64,000 bases of DNA from Christensenella sp964438705 (GCA_964438705.1 CAYTKQ010000013.1:1-64000), one strand, 5' to 3'. Shown: positions 17,647 to 25,654, counted from the first letter of the stretch. Program-made: numbers and translations. The notes: generated by a model not told the origin, from the sequence alone.

Positions 17647-19742
17647 AGAGACTGCTCCTTGATCTCGTATTTCAGACGCTCGTCGTATTCCGTCTTTTTG
17701 CCCTTGTGGAAATTTTGCACAGGGCGCAGATAGCCGACCACGCGGCTCCACACCTCCGCGTCGTTTCCGCATTCCGGGCAGGTGAACTGCTCGCCCTGCA
17801 AATAGCCGTGCTCCTGACACACCGAGAAGGTGGGCGTCAGCGAGATGTATGGCAGCTTATAGTTCGTGAACACCTTGCGAATCAGCTTTTTGGCGACCTC
17901 CACGTCCGAGATGCGCTCACCGAGATAGAGGTGCAGCACTGTGCCGCCCGTATACAGGCTTTGCAGCTCGTCCTGCAGGTCCATCGTCTCGAAGATATCG
18001 TCCGTGAAGCCGACGGGAAGCTGGGTGGAGTTCGTGTAATAGCACACCTTTTCATCCCCAGCGCAGATGATGTCCGGATATTTCTTTTTATCGAGGTCCG
18101 CAAGCCGGTAGCTCGTACCCTCCGCGGGCGTTGCCTCGAGGTTGTAAAAATGCCCCGTCTCCTCCTGTATCTCGGTCATGAGATCACGCAGATAATTCAT
18201 CATGCGCACCGAGAATTCCTGCCCGCGTTCGGTGGTGAGGTCTGTGCCGTCGCCGTAGAAATTTAAAAGCGCCTCATTCATTCCAAGCACACCGATGGTG
18301 TTGAAGTGATTGAACCAATATTGACCCGTGCGCATCTTCACATTGCGCAGATAATGCGCGGAGAACGGATAGAGACCCTTCTGCGTTTGATCCTCGATGA
18401 TCTTGCGCTTGATTTCCAAACTGTTTTTTGCCAGCATCACCATCTGCCACAGCCGCGCCTTAAATTCCCCTTCCGATTTGGAAAGGTAGCCGATGCGGGG
18501 CAAATTGATGGTCACCACACCGATGGAGCCCGTCATGGGGTTGGAGCCAAACAGCCCGCCCCCGCGCTTTCTTAATTCCTTGGTATCCAGACGCAGGCGG
18601 CAGCACATGGAGAGCGCGTCCTCCGGACTTAAATCGGAATTGATGTAGTTGGAGAAATACGGGATGCCGTATTTGCACGTGATCTCCATGAATTTATTGA
18701 CGACGGGGCTGTCCCAGTCGAAGTCGTTGGTCACGTTGATGGTGGGGATGGGGAAGGTGAACACGCGCCCGTGCGCGTCGCCCTCGAGCATCACCTCGCA
18801 AAAGGCTTCGTTGAAAAGGTCCATTTCCTTCTGAAATTCACCGTACGTCTCCCGCCGCACCTTGCCCCCCGTGATGACGGCCTCGTCCTTTAATGTACGC
18901 GGCACCACGATGTCGAAGGTGAGGTTGGAAAACGGACACTGGAAGCCCACGCGCGTGGGGACGTTGATGTTGAAGATGAACTCCTGCAGCGCCTGTTTGA
19001 CCTCTTTTTTGGTCATATTGTCGTAGCGGATGAAGGGCGCGCAATAGGTGTCGATGGACGACCATGCCTGCGCCCCGGCTGTTTCGCCCTGCGTGGTGAA
19101 CGTGGAATTCACCACCTGCCCCAGAAAAGAACGCAAATGGTTCGCGGGGGAGGATTCCACCTTGCCCGGCACGCCGCCGAACCCGTCCATCAAAAGCTGC
19201 TTCAAATCCCAGCCCGCGCAATAAGGGCCAAAGAAGCCGAGGTCGTGGATGTGGAACGCGCCGCTTGTGTGCGCCTCACGGATCTCCTGCGGATATACCT
19301 CGTGCAGCCAGTATTGCTTGGTGAACGTTTCGCGCACATAGTTGTTCATTCCGTTGATGGACTTTTGCGTGTTTGCGTTTTCCTTGATCTGCCAGTCCTT
19401 ATCGTCCAGATAATCGGAAAACATATCGATGGTCGCGCCGATGAGGGCATTGGATTCCCTCGCCGCGCGGCGTTTTTCACGATAAAGGATATAGGCCTTC
19501 GCCGTCTTGGCGTGCCCGCGCTCAATGAGCACCTTTTCCACGAGGTCCTGAATTTCTTCCACGTCCGCTGCCTCCGCCTTTAAGCGAAGGTTGGCGAGGT
19601 CTGCCACCTCGTCCGCGATCTTCTGTGCCGTATCGAAATCGTCTCCGCCCACCGCGGTCACGGCATTGAAGATGGCCCACGTGATCTTTTCCTTTTGAAA
19701 GCTTTCGGTGCTCCCGTTCCTCTTTTTGATTTGTGTCAGCAT
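17643..19742 (-). CDS. nrdD: Anaerobic (class III) ribonucleoside-triphosphate reductase
   Basis: 699 residues. An N-terminal ATP-cone (about 1-95, ITWAIFNAVTAVGGDDFDTA) provides allosteric control. The ten-stranded barrel with CCRLRLDTKE and the glycyl-radical loop RVVGYLRPV (Gly at about 670) makes dNTPs from NTPs with formate as reductant. The C-terminal zinc site is CxxH plus CPEC. The ATG at 19742 has AAGGA upstream; an earlier ATG at 19760 has no ribosome site. A cobalamin riboswitch and terminator lie in the leader, so expression should fall when B12 is plentiful. Confidence 0.95.
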   Translation of the reverse strand: MLTQIKKRNGSTESFQKEKITWAIFNAVTAVGGDDFDTAQKIADEVADLANLRLKAEAADVEEIQDLVEKVLIERGHAKTAKAYILYREKRRAARESNALIGATIDMFSDYLDDKDWQIKENANTQKSINGMNNYVRETFTKQYWLHEVYPQEIREAHTSGAFHIHDLGFFGPYCAGWDLKQLLMDGFGGVPGKVESSPANHLRSFLGQVVNSTFTTQGETAGAQAWSSIDTYCAPFIRYDNMTKKEVKQALQEFIFNINVPTRVGFQCPFSNLTFDIVVPRTLKDEAVITGGKVRRETYGEFQKEMDLFNEAFCEVMLEGDAHGRVFTFPIPTINVTNDFDWDSPVVNKFMEITCKYGIPYFSNYINSDLSPEDALSMCCRLRLDTKELRKRGGGLFGSNPMTGSIGVVTINLPRIGYLSKSEGEFKARLWQMVMLAKNSLEIKRKIIEDQTQKGLYPFSAHYLRNVKMRTGQYWFNHFNTIGVLGMNEALLNFYGDGTDLTTERGQEFSVRMMNYLRDLMTEIQEETGHFYNLEATPAEGTSYRLADLDKKKYPDIICAGDEKVCYYTNSTQLPVGFTDDIFETMDLQDELQSLYTGGTVLHLYLGERISDVEVAKKLIRKVFTNYKLPYISLTPTFSVCQEHGYLQGEQFTCPECGNDAEVWSRVVGYLRPVQNFHKGKKTEYDERLKYEIKEQSL

Positions 19743-19776
19743 TTCTTCCTTCTCCTTCATGTGATTCCACAACAGT

Positions 19777-19805
19777 AAAAAAATGACGCGCGGATCGCGC
19801 GCGCA
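19777..19805 (-). terminator. Terminator in the riboswitch expression platform of nrdD
   Basis: On the minus strand CGCGCG arms flank a short loop, followed by TCATTTTTTT, about 35 bases before the nrdD start. Its position after the aptamer and before the gene indicates regulated transcription termination. Confidence 0.75.
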
Positions 19806-19859
19806 AACATGATGTCAATACATACCAAAAGTGAGGTGTGTGCTGCGCCATGCTCCGTG

Positions 19860-20035
19860 GCGGTTTGCCCTGTGTTTCGCGAAAGATATTCTGGCTCAAG
19901 CCTCAAACGCCGCGCACGCCTTCCCGGGGATTCCCAGTGACATCTGTGCGCCGCTCGGCTCTTACAGCGGCGGGACCGCGCGGGATTTCCACCCGACTTC
20001 CCTTTCATACCCCGAACCGGGATTTTCGAAACACA
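19860..20035 (-). ncRNA. Cobalamin (B12) riboswitch upstream of nrdDG
   Basis: Read on the minus strand, the leader holds the conserved blocks of the AdoCbl aptamer in order: AAAGGGAAGTCGGGTG, GGAAATCCCGCGCGGTCCCG, CCGCTGTAAG, GTCACTGGGAATCCCCGGGA, AAGGCGTGCGCGGCG and GAGCCAGAATATCTTTC. These form the B12-box core with its paired arms. An intrinsic terminator follows at 19777-19805. Ligand-bound RNA should favour termination, so the oxygen-sensitive class III reductase would be made when B12 is scarce. That only makes sense if a B12-dependent class II reductase exists elsewhere in the genome. Confidence 0.92.
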
Positions 20036-20071
20036 ATATACTGTGTTGTGTTGTTTTGTTAATACATAGAT

Positions 20072-20100
20072 ATTGTAGTTCTGTCCTTCATGAAAGTCAA
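20072..20100 (-). promoter_or_regulatory. Promoter of the nrdDG riboswitch leader
   Basis: Minus-strand TTGACT and TACAAT are 17 bases apart. The transcript would start near 20065 and carry a leader of about 320 bases including the B12 aptamer. Confidence 0.85.
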
Positions 20101-20130
20101 TAGTATATTTTAAAAATATTGCCGCAAAAT

Positions 20131-20158
20131 CAAAAAAGCGCCATGCGAGGCGCTTTTT
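20131..20158 (-). terminator. Terminator downstream of the ion-channel operon
   Basis: AAAAAGCGCC and GGCGCTTTTT arms form a strong stem with T-runs on both strands. It lies about 140 bases after the last gene of the channel operon. Confidence 0.85.
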
Positions 20159-20300
20159 GATCAAAAGAAAATTATTGGGCTTGCTATACGCAGATCCGTC
20201 ATGCTGCCTTCTCACCAGTTCCACCGCGCCCGACGGCGCGACCTCCGCAAATGGGATCAGGCTTCTCTCCCTGATTGCGGAACGGGCGTGTTGCTTTGAT
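20159..20300 (-). other. Long 3' untranslated stretch, possibly structured RNA
   Basis: About 140 bases lie between the last channel-operon gene and its terminator. The minus strand contains a stable GCGCC-GTCG-GGCGC hairpin and GGGA/TCCC and GCAG/CTGC complementarities. The same strand is also an open frame without a start codon or ribosome site. I assign no function. Confidence 0.3.
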
Positions 20301-20888
20301 TTAGCGTTCGCGCAGCGCCGGAGGTTCCTTGAGCGCCTTGGGCATAAAGTGCACAGATATCGCAACGATCGCCGCCGTTGCGAGCATATCGAACACCTTG
20401 ACCAGCCCTGTGGCAAAAAAGCATGCCGCCGCGCCCGGCCATCCCCACGTAAGCGCCGTATCATAAAAGCGCAGCTCCCATACGTTGTCCGCGGGTACGC
20501 CGCCGTGACGCAGAATGGTCAGCAGCGACGCGATCACCGTCGTTGCGATGATGCAGTACAAAATCGTCGTCAGGATGCGGTGACGCAACGTTTTGTGCTC
20601 CCGGCGCATATTGATGCCCACAATGATCGCCACCGCCGCGCCGGATGCAAAATAAAGGATCGAGCTTGCGTCAAATGAGGTGACGGCAATAAAAAAGTTG
20701 TCCACCAGCGCGATCAAAATTCCCGCCGCCGGTTCCAAAATGATCGTTGCAAGCGCCGTACCCGGCACGTCCAGCCAGAAGGGAAGCCCCAGCGTTGAGG
20801 CAAGCAGATAGAAAAGCTCGTTCATCAACGCGCAGATCACCATGACGGTGATGTAGCGCCATCTGTTGTCCCACACAAATCGTTTCAT
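20301..20888 (-). CDS. Six-helix integral membrane protein, ECF S-component-like
   Basis: 195 residues with about six hydrophobic helices (for example YITVMVICALMNELFYLLAS and AVAIIVGINMRREH). The stretch LGLPFWLDVPGTALATIILE followed by PAAGILIALVDNF resembles the second and third helices of substrate-binding subunits of energy-coupling-factor transporters and related sensor membrane domains. No catalytic motif is visible. It overlaps the K+ channel gene by four bases (ATGA), so the products are probably made in fixed ratio and may work together. Function unknown. Confidence 0.65.
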   Translation of the reverse strand: MKRFVWDNRWRYITVMVICALMNELFYLLASTLGLPFWLDVPGTALATIILEPAAGILIALVDNFFIAVTSFDASSILYFASGAAVAIIVGINMRREHKTLRHRILTTILYCIIATTVIASLLTILRHGGVPADNVWELRFYDTALTWGWPGAAACFFATGLVKVFDMLATAAIVAISVHFMPKALKEPPALRER

Positions 20889-21667
20889 GCGTTCCCCTCC
20901 TTTTCCTCATCAGACAGGATGCGCTCCAGAACGGAGGTCTTTTCGTCCTCATCCGCAGCGTCCCGCTCCTTTTCCCTGCGGGCCTTATCGAGGTTGATCT
21001 CCTCTACAAAGCTGGCGGTGATGATGCCTGCGGGCAGCGCAATGACCGCAATGCCGAACAGCGACGAAACCATGCTGATCAGCTTGCCCGCGTCCGAGAG
21101 GGGATATACGTCGCCGTAGCCCACCGTGGTGAGCGCGGTTGTCGCCCAATAGAGCGCGTCAAAAAACGAATCGAAGGTCTGCGGCTCGTTCGTGAACATC
21201 AGCAGCGCGGAAACAAAAATGTAGAACACCGCGATGAGCACGACCGACCACAGCGTTTTTGCTTCCTTTTTGAAGGCATTCGCGATATACGAAAAGCTCT
21301 TTGAGTAATGAAACACCTTGAAGATGCGCAGCAGGCGCAGGATGCGGAACCCCTGCCCGAGAACGCCGAGCGACGGAAGCAGCGACACGAGGTCGATGAG
21401 CGCCATCGGCGTGACCGGATACAGCACGAATGCCCACGGCGCTTTGCGCCTGCTTGCGTAGTCGTACGTCATCCAACGAAACACATAGTCGAAAAATAAG
21501 ATGTATACCGTGATCAGGTCGATCGTATCGATGACCTTGTTCGACTCCTTAAACATCAGCGGGCACACGCTCACAAGCGCAACCGTCATGATAAACACAT
21601 CATAAAAGCGGCTGATTTTATCGCCTGCATCCGCCTTTTTGACGACCCGGTAAATAAATTCCCTCAT
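20885..21667 (-). CDS. Voltage-gated-type potassium channel
   Basis: 260 residues with six membrane segments. S4 is recognisable as FRILRLLRIFKVFHYSK, with a basic residue at about every third position, which suggests real voltage sensing. The pore helix and filter read WATTALTTVGYGDVYP (TVGYGD, K+ selective), and S6 follows as GIAVIALPAGIITASF. The C-terminal ~40 residues are charged and cytoplasmic, possibly a tetramerising helix. The start at 21667 follows GAGGTGGG; an alternative ATG at 21694 would overlap the upstream gene. Close coupling with the channel gene upstream suggests joint control of membrane potential (inference). Confidence 0.9.
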   Translation of the reverse strand: MREFIYRVVKKADAGDKISRFYDVFIMTVALVSVCPLMFKESNKVIDTIDLITVYILFFDYVFRWMTYDYASRRKAPWAFVLYPVTPMALIDLVSLLPSLGVLGQGFRILRLLRIFKVFHYSKSFSYIANAFKKEAKTLWSVVLIAVFYIFVSALLMFTNEPQTFDSFFDALYWATTALTTVGYGDVYPLSDAGKLISMVSSLFGIAVIALPAGIITASFVEEINLDKARREKERDAADEDEKTSVLERILSDEEKEGNA

Positions 21668-21675
21668 TTCCCACC

Positions 21676-22761
21676 TCAGAACATATAGGCGCACAGCGGC
21701 ATTACAAGGTTACCGACAAGCACGAGACACAGGACCGAATAAAACATCACCCGCCCGAACAGGCGTGCAAAATCACGATCCTCGAACTTATTGCGGATGC
21801 GGTTGATGTTGATGATGGAAATCGCTGCCATCAGGATCATCATGATATTCCAGATATTGACAAATTCCAGCAGGCCCATATCCAGCGCGTCCGGCACGAG
21901 GCTTGCCCCCACCATAATGTTTGTGACCGTACCAAACAATGCCGCCGGGATCATAGAAAGCGGGTCCACCCTGTGATAGGTGCAAATGAACAGGGTGATC
22001 ATCACCCATGTGATCGTTCCGATGAGCGCGATGAAGCATTTTGCGTACAGGCCGCCGTTGGAACGGTTGATCTCTATTTCCGTCACATGCTCGGTGGTAT
22101 AGGCCGCGTTTTTATATTGCGGATCGCCGTGCGTGCTGTTGTATTTCATGTCGAATACGCCCGTATCCATGCGCACAAAATCAAACCCCGCGACGGACAG
22201 ATTGCTGTTGTATCCGCTTCCTTCCTTGTCCGGCACGATGTCGACCCGATCCACCGTATAGTTCGGCTCGATATAGATCTTCAGCTGATGTGATTCCAGC
22301 GGGAAACGCTTGGTCCAATAATTTTTGGTGACGGTCACGTCTATGCGCACGAGCTGATAGCAATGCCCGTTCACAAATTCTTCCTTCACCACCTCGCGTT
22401 TGTTGATCAGCCCCTTGTATACACGAAAATTATTCGCCATATCAAGTTCTTCATCGCCGTCCCAATTGAACCACACCATCATCTCGAGGCGAAAATTTGA
22501 ACTTTTCAGAGATATTTCCTTGAGGTTTTCGATATATGTACCCACCGATACGATCGTTGCGCCCTCGTTCAGGCGGGCAATCTCTGCCACCACCTCCGGC
22601 GACGAATCAAAGGCGGTATCCCAATAATCGCCCTCCGCCATTTTATCGTTATACAGGGTAGCGCCTGTAAACCCGATGTATGCCCCCCCGATGATCAAAA
22701 CGGCGAAAACGCCGCACAGCAAGCGTTTTAGCTGCCAGCCCTGCAAATCCTTCAGCTTCAT
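21676..22761 (-). CDS. Homologue of pentameric ligand-gated ion channels (Cys-loop-type, bacterial)
   Basis: 361 residues. A signal-anchor helix (about 13-33) is followed by a beta-rich extracellular domain of about 200 residues, then three close helices and a last helix at the C-terminus, the pLGIC plan. Landmarks align with GLIC by eye: VSVGTYIENLKEISLKSSNF and WFNWDGD, the Pro-loop RFPLESHQLKIYIE (GLIC RYPFDSQTLHIYL), then FIALIGTITWVMITLFI (M1), RVDPLSMIPAALFGTVTNIM (M2 pore region), WNIMMILMAAISIININRI (M3) and VMFYSVLCLVLVGNLV (M4). No cysteine loop is present, as in other prokaryotic members. The ligand is unknown; Asp/Glu near the pore suggest cation conduction (inference). Confidence 0.72.
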   Translation of the reverse strand: MKLKDLQGWQLKRLLCGVFAVLIIGGAYIGFTGATLYNDKMAEGDYWDTAFDSSPEVVAEIARLNEGATIVSVGTYIENLKEISLKSSNFRLEMMVWFNWDGDEELDMANNFRVYKGLINKREVVKEEFVNGHCYQLVRIDVTVTKNYWTKRFPLESHQLKIYIEPNYTVDRVDIVPDKEGSGYNSNLSVAGFDFVRMDTGVFDMKYNSTHGDPQYKNAAYTTEHVTEIEINRSNGGLYAKCFIALIGTITWVMITLFICTYHRVDPLSMIPAALFGTVTNIMVGASLVPDALDMGLLEFVNIWNIMMILMAAISIININRIRNKFEDRDFARLFGRVMFYSVLCLVLVGNLVMPLCAYMF

Positions 22762-22803
22762 AATTCCCCCAAAATCAAAATCTGTTTATCTGTCGCGATC
22801 TCT

Positions 22804-22826
22804 TTTGCCGCCAATATGGCAGCAAA
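22804..22826. promoter_or_regulatory. Inverted repeat upstream of the channel operon
   Basis: TTTGCCGCCA-ATA-TGGCAGCAAA: ten-base arms with one mismatch, about 45 bases before the first channel gene. It could be an operator. The regulator is not identified. Confidence 0.5.
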
Positions 22827-22841
22827 CCCTTTTTACAGCCC

Positions 22842-22874
22842 GAAACGCTGTTCCCGAAAAGAGAACAGCGTTTC
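22842..22874. other. Twelve-pair hairpin between aquaporin and the channel operon
   Basis: GAAACGCTGTTC pairs perfectly with GAACAGCGTTTC over an 9-base loop. A T-rich tail occurs only on the plus strand, on which no gene ends here, so its role as terminator of the minus-strand aquaporin transcript is uncertain. Confidence 0.5.
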
Positions 22875-22927
22875 GTTTTGCTTTTTCATGATAATTTTAG
22901 GAATGAAAAACCATTCCGTACAGCCAA

Positions 22928-23632
22928 TTATGCGAGTTCCTGCTTTTTAGGCTTGATGAGGAACACCCACACAAGCGCCGCGATCGCCGCGCCGATCAAT
23001 GGCCCGACAATGAACAGCCACACTTGATTCCACGCCTCTCCGCCAAGCAGCAGCGCCGGCCCGAAGCTTCTCGCCGGATTGACAGACGTCCCCGTGAGCG
23101 GAATGCCCATGATGTGCACAAACGCCAGTGTAAGACCGATCACGATGCCCGCCACCGAGCCCATTTTTTCGGACGCCGTTACACCGAGCACCACCAGCAC
23201 GAACACAAAGGTGAGGATGATCTCGACAATCAGCGCGCCCGTCATATCGATATTGATATAAGACAACGCACCGAACCCGTCCGCGCCAAGACCCGCCTGT
23301 GTGATTCCGCCGAGTGCCGGACTCGAATTGACGATCACCGTCAATACACCCGAAGCCGCAATCGCCCCCAAAAACTGTGCGATCACATAGCCGATGAAAT
23401 CTTTAAAGCTCATGCGCTTTGCAAGCAGCATCCCGAAGGAAACCGCCGGATTGATATGGCATCCGGATACGCTGCCGATACAGTATGCCATCGCAACGAT
23501 GGAAAGACCGAACGCCAGAGCGATGCCCACAATGCCGGTTACGCCGCCGATCCCGCCTGAAAGCGCTGCCGTACCGCAACCGAACAGCACCAACACAAAT
23601 GTGCCAATGAATTCCGCAACATACTTTTTCAT
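22928..23632 (-). CDS. Aquaporin / MIP-family water or glycerol channel
   Basis: 234 residues with six membrane helices and both half-helix signatures, HINPAVSFG (about 60-68) and SVNPARSFGPAL (about 180-191), which meet in the pore. The residue at the selectivity filter after the second NPA is Arg, as in all family members. AqpZ-type water channels and glycerol facilitators differ at positions I cannot settle by eye; the length and the NPARSFGPA motif lean toward the water-channel branch. GGGAGG precedes the ATG. It lies 66 bases downstream of the HU gene on the same strand and may be cotranscribed with it. Confidence 0.9.
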   Translation of the reverse strand: MKKYVAEFIGTFVLVLFGCGTAALSGGIGGVTGIVGIALAFGLSIVAMAYCIGSVSGCHINPAVSFGMLLAKRMSFKDFIGYVIAQFLGAIAASGVLTVIVNSSPALGGITQAGLGADGFGALSYINIDMTGALIVEIILTFVFVLVVLGVTASEKMGSVAGIVIGLTLAFVHIMGIPLTGTSVNPARSFGPALLLGGEAWNQVWLFIVGPLIGAAIAALVWVFLIKPKKQELA

Positions 23633-23698
23633 AATTATGATACCTCCCTTGAAAAATGCAACCGATAATGATACCTGCCTTCTTAGGTAAACTATAGC

Positions 23699-23971
23699 TT
23701 ATCTGATCGCGTCTTTCAAGCCTTTTCCCGCCTTAAACGCAGGAATTTTCGTTTCCGGCATGCGGATCTTCTCGCCGGTACGGGGGTTCTGCCCATCCCT
23801 TGCGGCGCGCTTGCGCACCTCAAACGTGCCAAAGCCCATAAACTGGACTTTTTCCTTCTTGACGAGCGCCGCCGTGATCTCCTCGAGCATTGCGTCCGTC
23901 ACCGCTTCAACGTCCTTTTTCATCATTCCCGTTTTCTGCGCCACTTTGCCAACCAGTTCTTTTTTGTTCAT
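23699..23971 (-). CDS. hup: HU-family DNA-binding protein
   Basis: 90 residues, the standard HU length. MNKKELVGKVAQKTG starts the dimerising helices, KVQFMGFGTFEVRKRAARDG is the beta-sheet base and GQNPRTGEKIRMPETKIPAF is the DNA-binding arm with its intercalating proline. It bends and compacts DNA in the nucleoid. The start at 23971 has AGGGGAG upstream; the longer frame adds 14 residues foreign to the family. Strong promoter at 24049-24077. Confidence 0.95.
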   Translation of the reverse strand: MNKKELVGKVAQKTGMMKKDVEAVTDAMLEEITAALVKKEKVQFMGFGTFEVRKRAARDGQNPRTGEKIRMPETKIPAFKAGKGLKDAIR

Positions 23972-24048
23972 GATTACTCCCCTTTTGCAATTGTTGTGTG
24001 CAACCTGACGCACAAAACAATATATACGTCGGTTACTTGTTTGTTCTT

Positions 24049-24077
24049 ATTTTATTCATTAAAAAAGAAAAAGTCAA
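24049..24077 (-). promoter_or_regulatory. Promoter of the HU gene
   Basis: Minus-strand TTGACT and TAAAAT with a 17-base spacer, about 70 bases before the HU start. The interval 23972-24271 contains only this promoter and the divergent one at 24214-24242. Confidence 0.85.
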
Positions 24078-24213
24078 TATACAGTGGATACTTTTCTGTT
24101 TTGTGTAAAAATTTTTCTGCTATTTCGCACCGCATTTTGCGGCTTTTTTTCATTCCATAGCTTCCTTAATTAAAAAAATCCAACTCTCAAGCCATTTTCA
24201 AGCGGCAAAGCGA

Positions 24214-24242
24214 TTGTAAGTTCTGAAATGTTGTTGTATAAT
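24214..24242 (+). promoter_or_regulatory. Promoter of the tandem TetR genes
   Basis: TTGTAA and a perfect TATAAT are 17 bases apart, 30 bases before the TTG start of the first regulator. No clear palindrome overlaps it. Confidence 0.8.
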
Positions 24243-24271
24243 ACTTCCAACGACGGAGGTTAGTAAATCGA

Positions 24272-24961
24272 TTGAAAACGGCACGCATAAAAAAAAGTTC
24301 ATTAAAGGACGAGCTCATCGAGGCAGGCATCAATTTTTTGAATGAACATGACGCCGAGGCGCTTACCATGCGTAAAATGGCCGATTTGTGCCACGTGACA
24401 CCGCACGCGATCTACAATCACTTTAAAAATAAAGACGCGCTTTTGACCGCCATCAATGACCGGATTTTGGAGCGGCTCACGCTCCTTGCGATCGACGCAC
24501 TCACGCGGGATTCCGCCGGACTGGCAGAAAAAATGGCGCGGTTTGCGGATCTGTATCTTGAGCAGATGGAGCGCTATCCTTATCACGTCACGAGGCTCAA
24601 TACATTAAATACAGGCACGCCTCACCCGCACTATGAAATAGAACGGGATGGGGACCGATTGATTTATCGCGGCAAATACCCCGGCTTTCCGTCGCTGAAG
24701 ACGCTGGACAAAATCTGCACGCTTCCGCCAATCGCTTTAAAGGGGCTTTTAAAGCTTGGACAGTTGGCAAGCCATTTGAAAAAACCGGCTTCCGAAATTG
24801 TTCTGAAGGAGGATGATCCCTCTGTCGCGCATAGCCAAATCATGCTGTTTTGCTTTTTCTCCGGCCTGCAAAGCGAGCTGCACAGCGGCCTGATCCCCGA
24901 ACAGGGGCGGCACGAGACAATTCTTGCACTGATCAACACATTATTCAGGTATATCCTGTGA
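24272..24961 (+). CDS. TetR-family regulator (first of a tandem pair)
   Basis: 229 residues. The HTH (LKDELIEAGINFLNEHDAEA, MADLCHVTPHAIYNHFKNKD) is clear; the C-terminal domain is divergent and has no recognisable ligand pocket. Translation probably starts at the TTG at 24272, since GGAGG (24255-24259) is the only ribosome site and no ATG precedes the HTH. The 12-base spacing plus TTG predicts weak expression. The next regulator starts 11 bases after its stop, so the two form an operon. Confidence 0.85.
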   Translation: MKTARIKKSSLKDELIEAGINFLNEHDAEALTMRKMADLCHVTPHAIYNHFKNKDALLTAINDRILERLTLLAIDALTRDSAGLAEKMARFADLYLEQMERYPYHVTRLNTLNTGTPHPHYEIERDGDRLIYRGKYPGFPSLKTLDKICTLPPIALKGLLKLGQLASHLKKPASEIVLKEDDPSVAHSQIMLFCFFSGLQSELHSGLIPEQGRHETILALINTLFRYIL

Positions 24962-24972
24962 AAGGACCTTCC

Positions 24973-25563
24973 ATGCCTCCACGGAAAAAGAACATCAAGG
25001 ACAGCATCATCGAGGAAACGATCCGGCAGATTAAGGCCGTGGGACCGGACAAGCTTTCGCTGCGCAAGATTGCCGCGGCATGTGGGGTGACCCATGCAAC
25101 TGCCTATAAATATTTTGAAAACAAGCAAGCGCTGATCAACGTATGCGGCGGATATGTCGCCGACAGGCTCAACGCTTATTTGAAGCGCAACGCGCGCAAA
25201 GAAGAAGAACCCTACGTCGGGCTGATGAAGGCATATGTACGCTATATGACCATGCATCCGCAATATCATTACCTGATCCATTTATGTCCCCTTACAAAAA
25301 CCGCCGACCCCGGCTGGACGCGTGCGGAATTGGATCGCCGCTATACAGGCAATTGGGATGTGATCGAGGACTATCTTGTGCGCTGCGGTATCAAGGAGGA
25401 GGACTATGCGGACATCCTGACGCTTGTTTCCACCATCATAAACGGCCTGATTTCACTGCTTAATCGGCAGGCGCTGGTCTATAAGGGCGGCGATCCGACC
25501 GATCTTGTAGATGTTCTGATCCTCGAACCGCTCAACTTATATCCAAAGCCCGATCTGGTGTAG
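24973..25563 (+). CDS. TetR-family regulator (second of a tandem pair)
   Basis: 196 residues. HTH at about 9-55 (IKDSIIEETIRQIKAVGPDK, IAAACGVTHATAYKYFENKQ). The C-terminal domain matches the WHG-type or TetR_C33-like shape only loosely. The start at 24973 has AAAGGA upstream. Its HTH resembles that of its neighbour, so the pair may have arisen by duplication, and they might form heterodimers (inference). No adjacent efflux or enzyme gene points to a target; cobS, 90 bases downstream on the same strand, is a possible one. Confidence 0.85.
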   Translation: MPPRKKNIKDSIIEETIRQIKAVGPDKLSLRKIAAACGVTHATAYKYFENKQALINVCGGYVADRLNAYLKRNARKEEEPYVGLMKAYVRYMTMHPQYHYLIHLCPLTKTADPGWTRAELDRRYTGNWDVIEDYLVRCGIKEEDYADILTLVSTIINGLISLLNRQALVYKGGDPTDLVDVLILEPLNLYPKPDLV

Positions 25564-25654
25564 ACACAATCGTCCGCGTTGAGCTGCTTTCTTTTTTTGG
25601 TGCGGGATGGTATAGTATTATCACATATTCGCATATCAAAAAGGGATGGTTCCG

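Noticed and set aside
19757..20464. 235-codon minus-strand open frame covering the riboswitch and the 3' region of the channel operon
   Set aside because: It runs through the B12 aptamer, a promoter and a terminator and has no start signal, so it is not translated.
23687..23699. Sequence TAAACTATAGCTT shared with the end of the permease gene near 46788
   Set aside because: Only 13 bases, one copy within a coding end and one beyond a stop codon; no flanking similarity. Chance match, not a repeat or attachment site.
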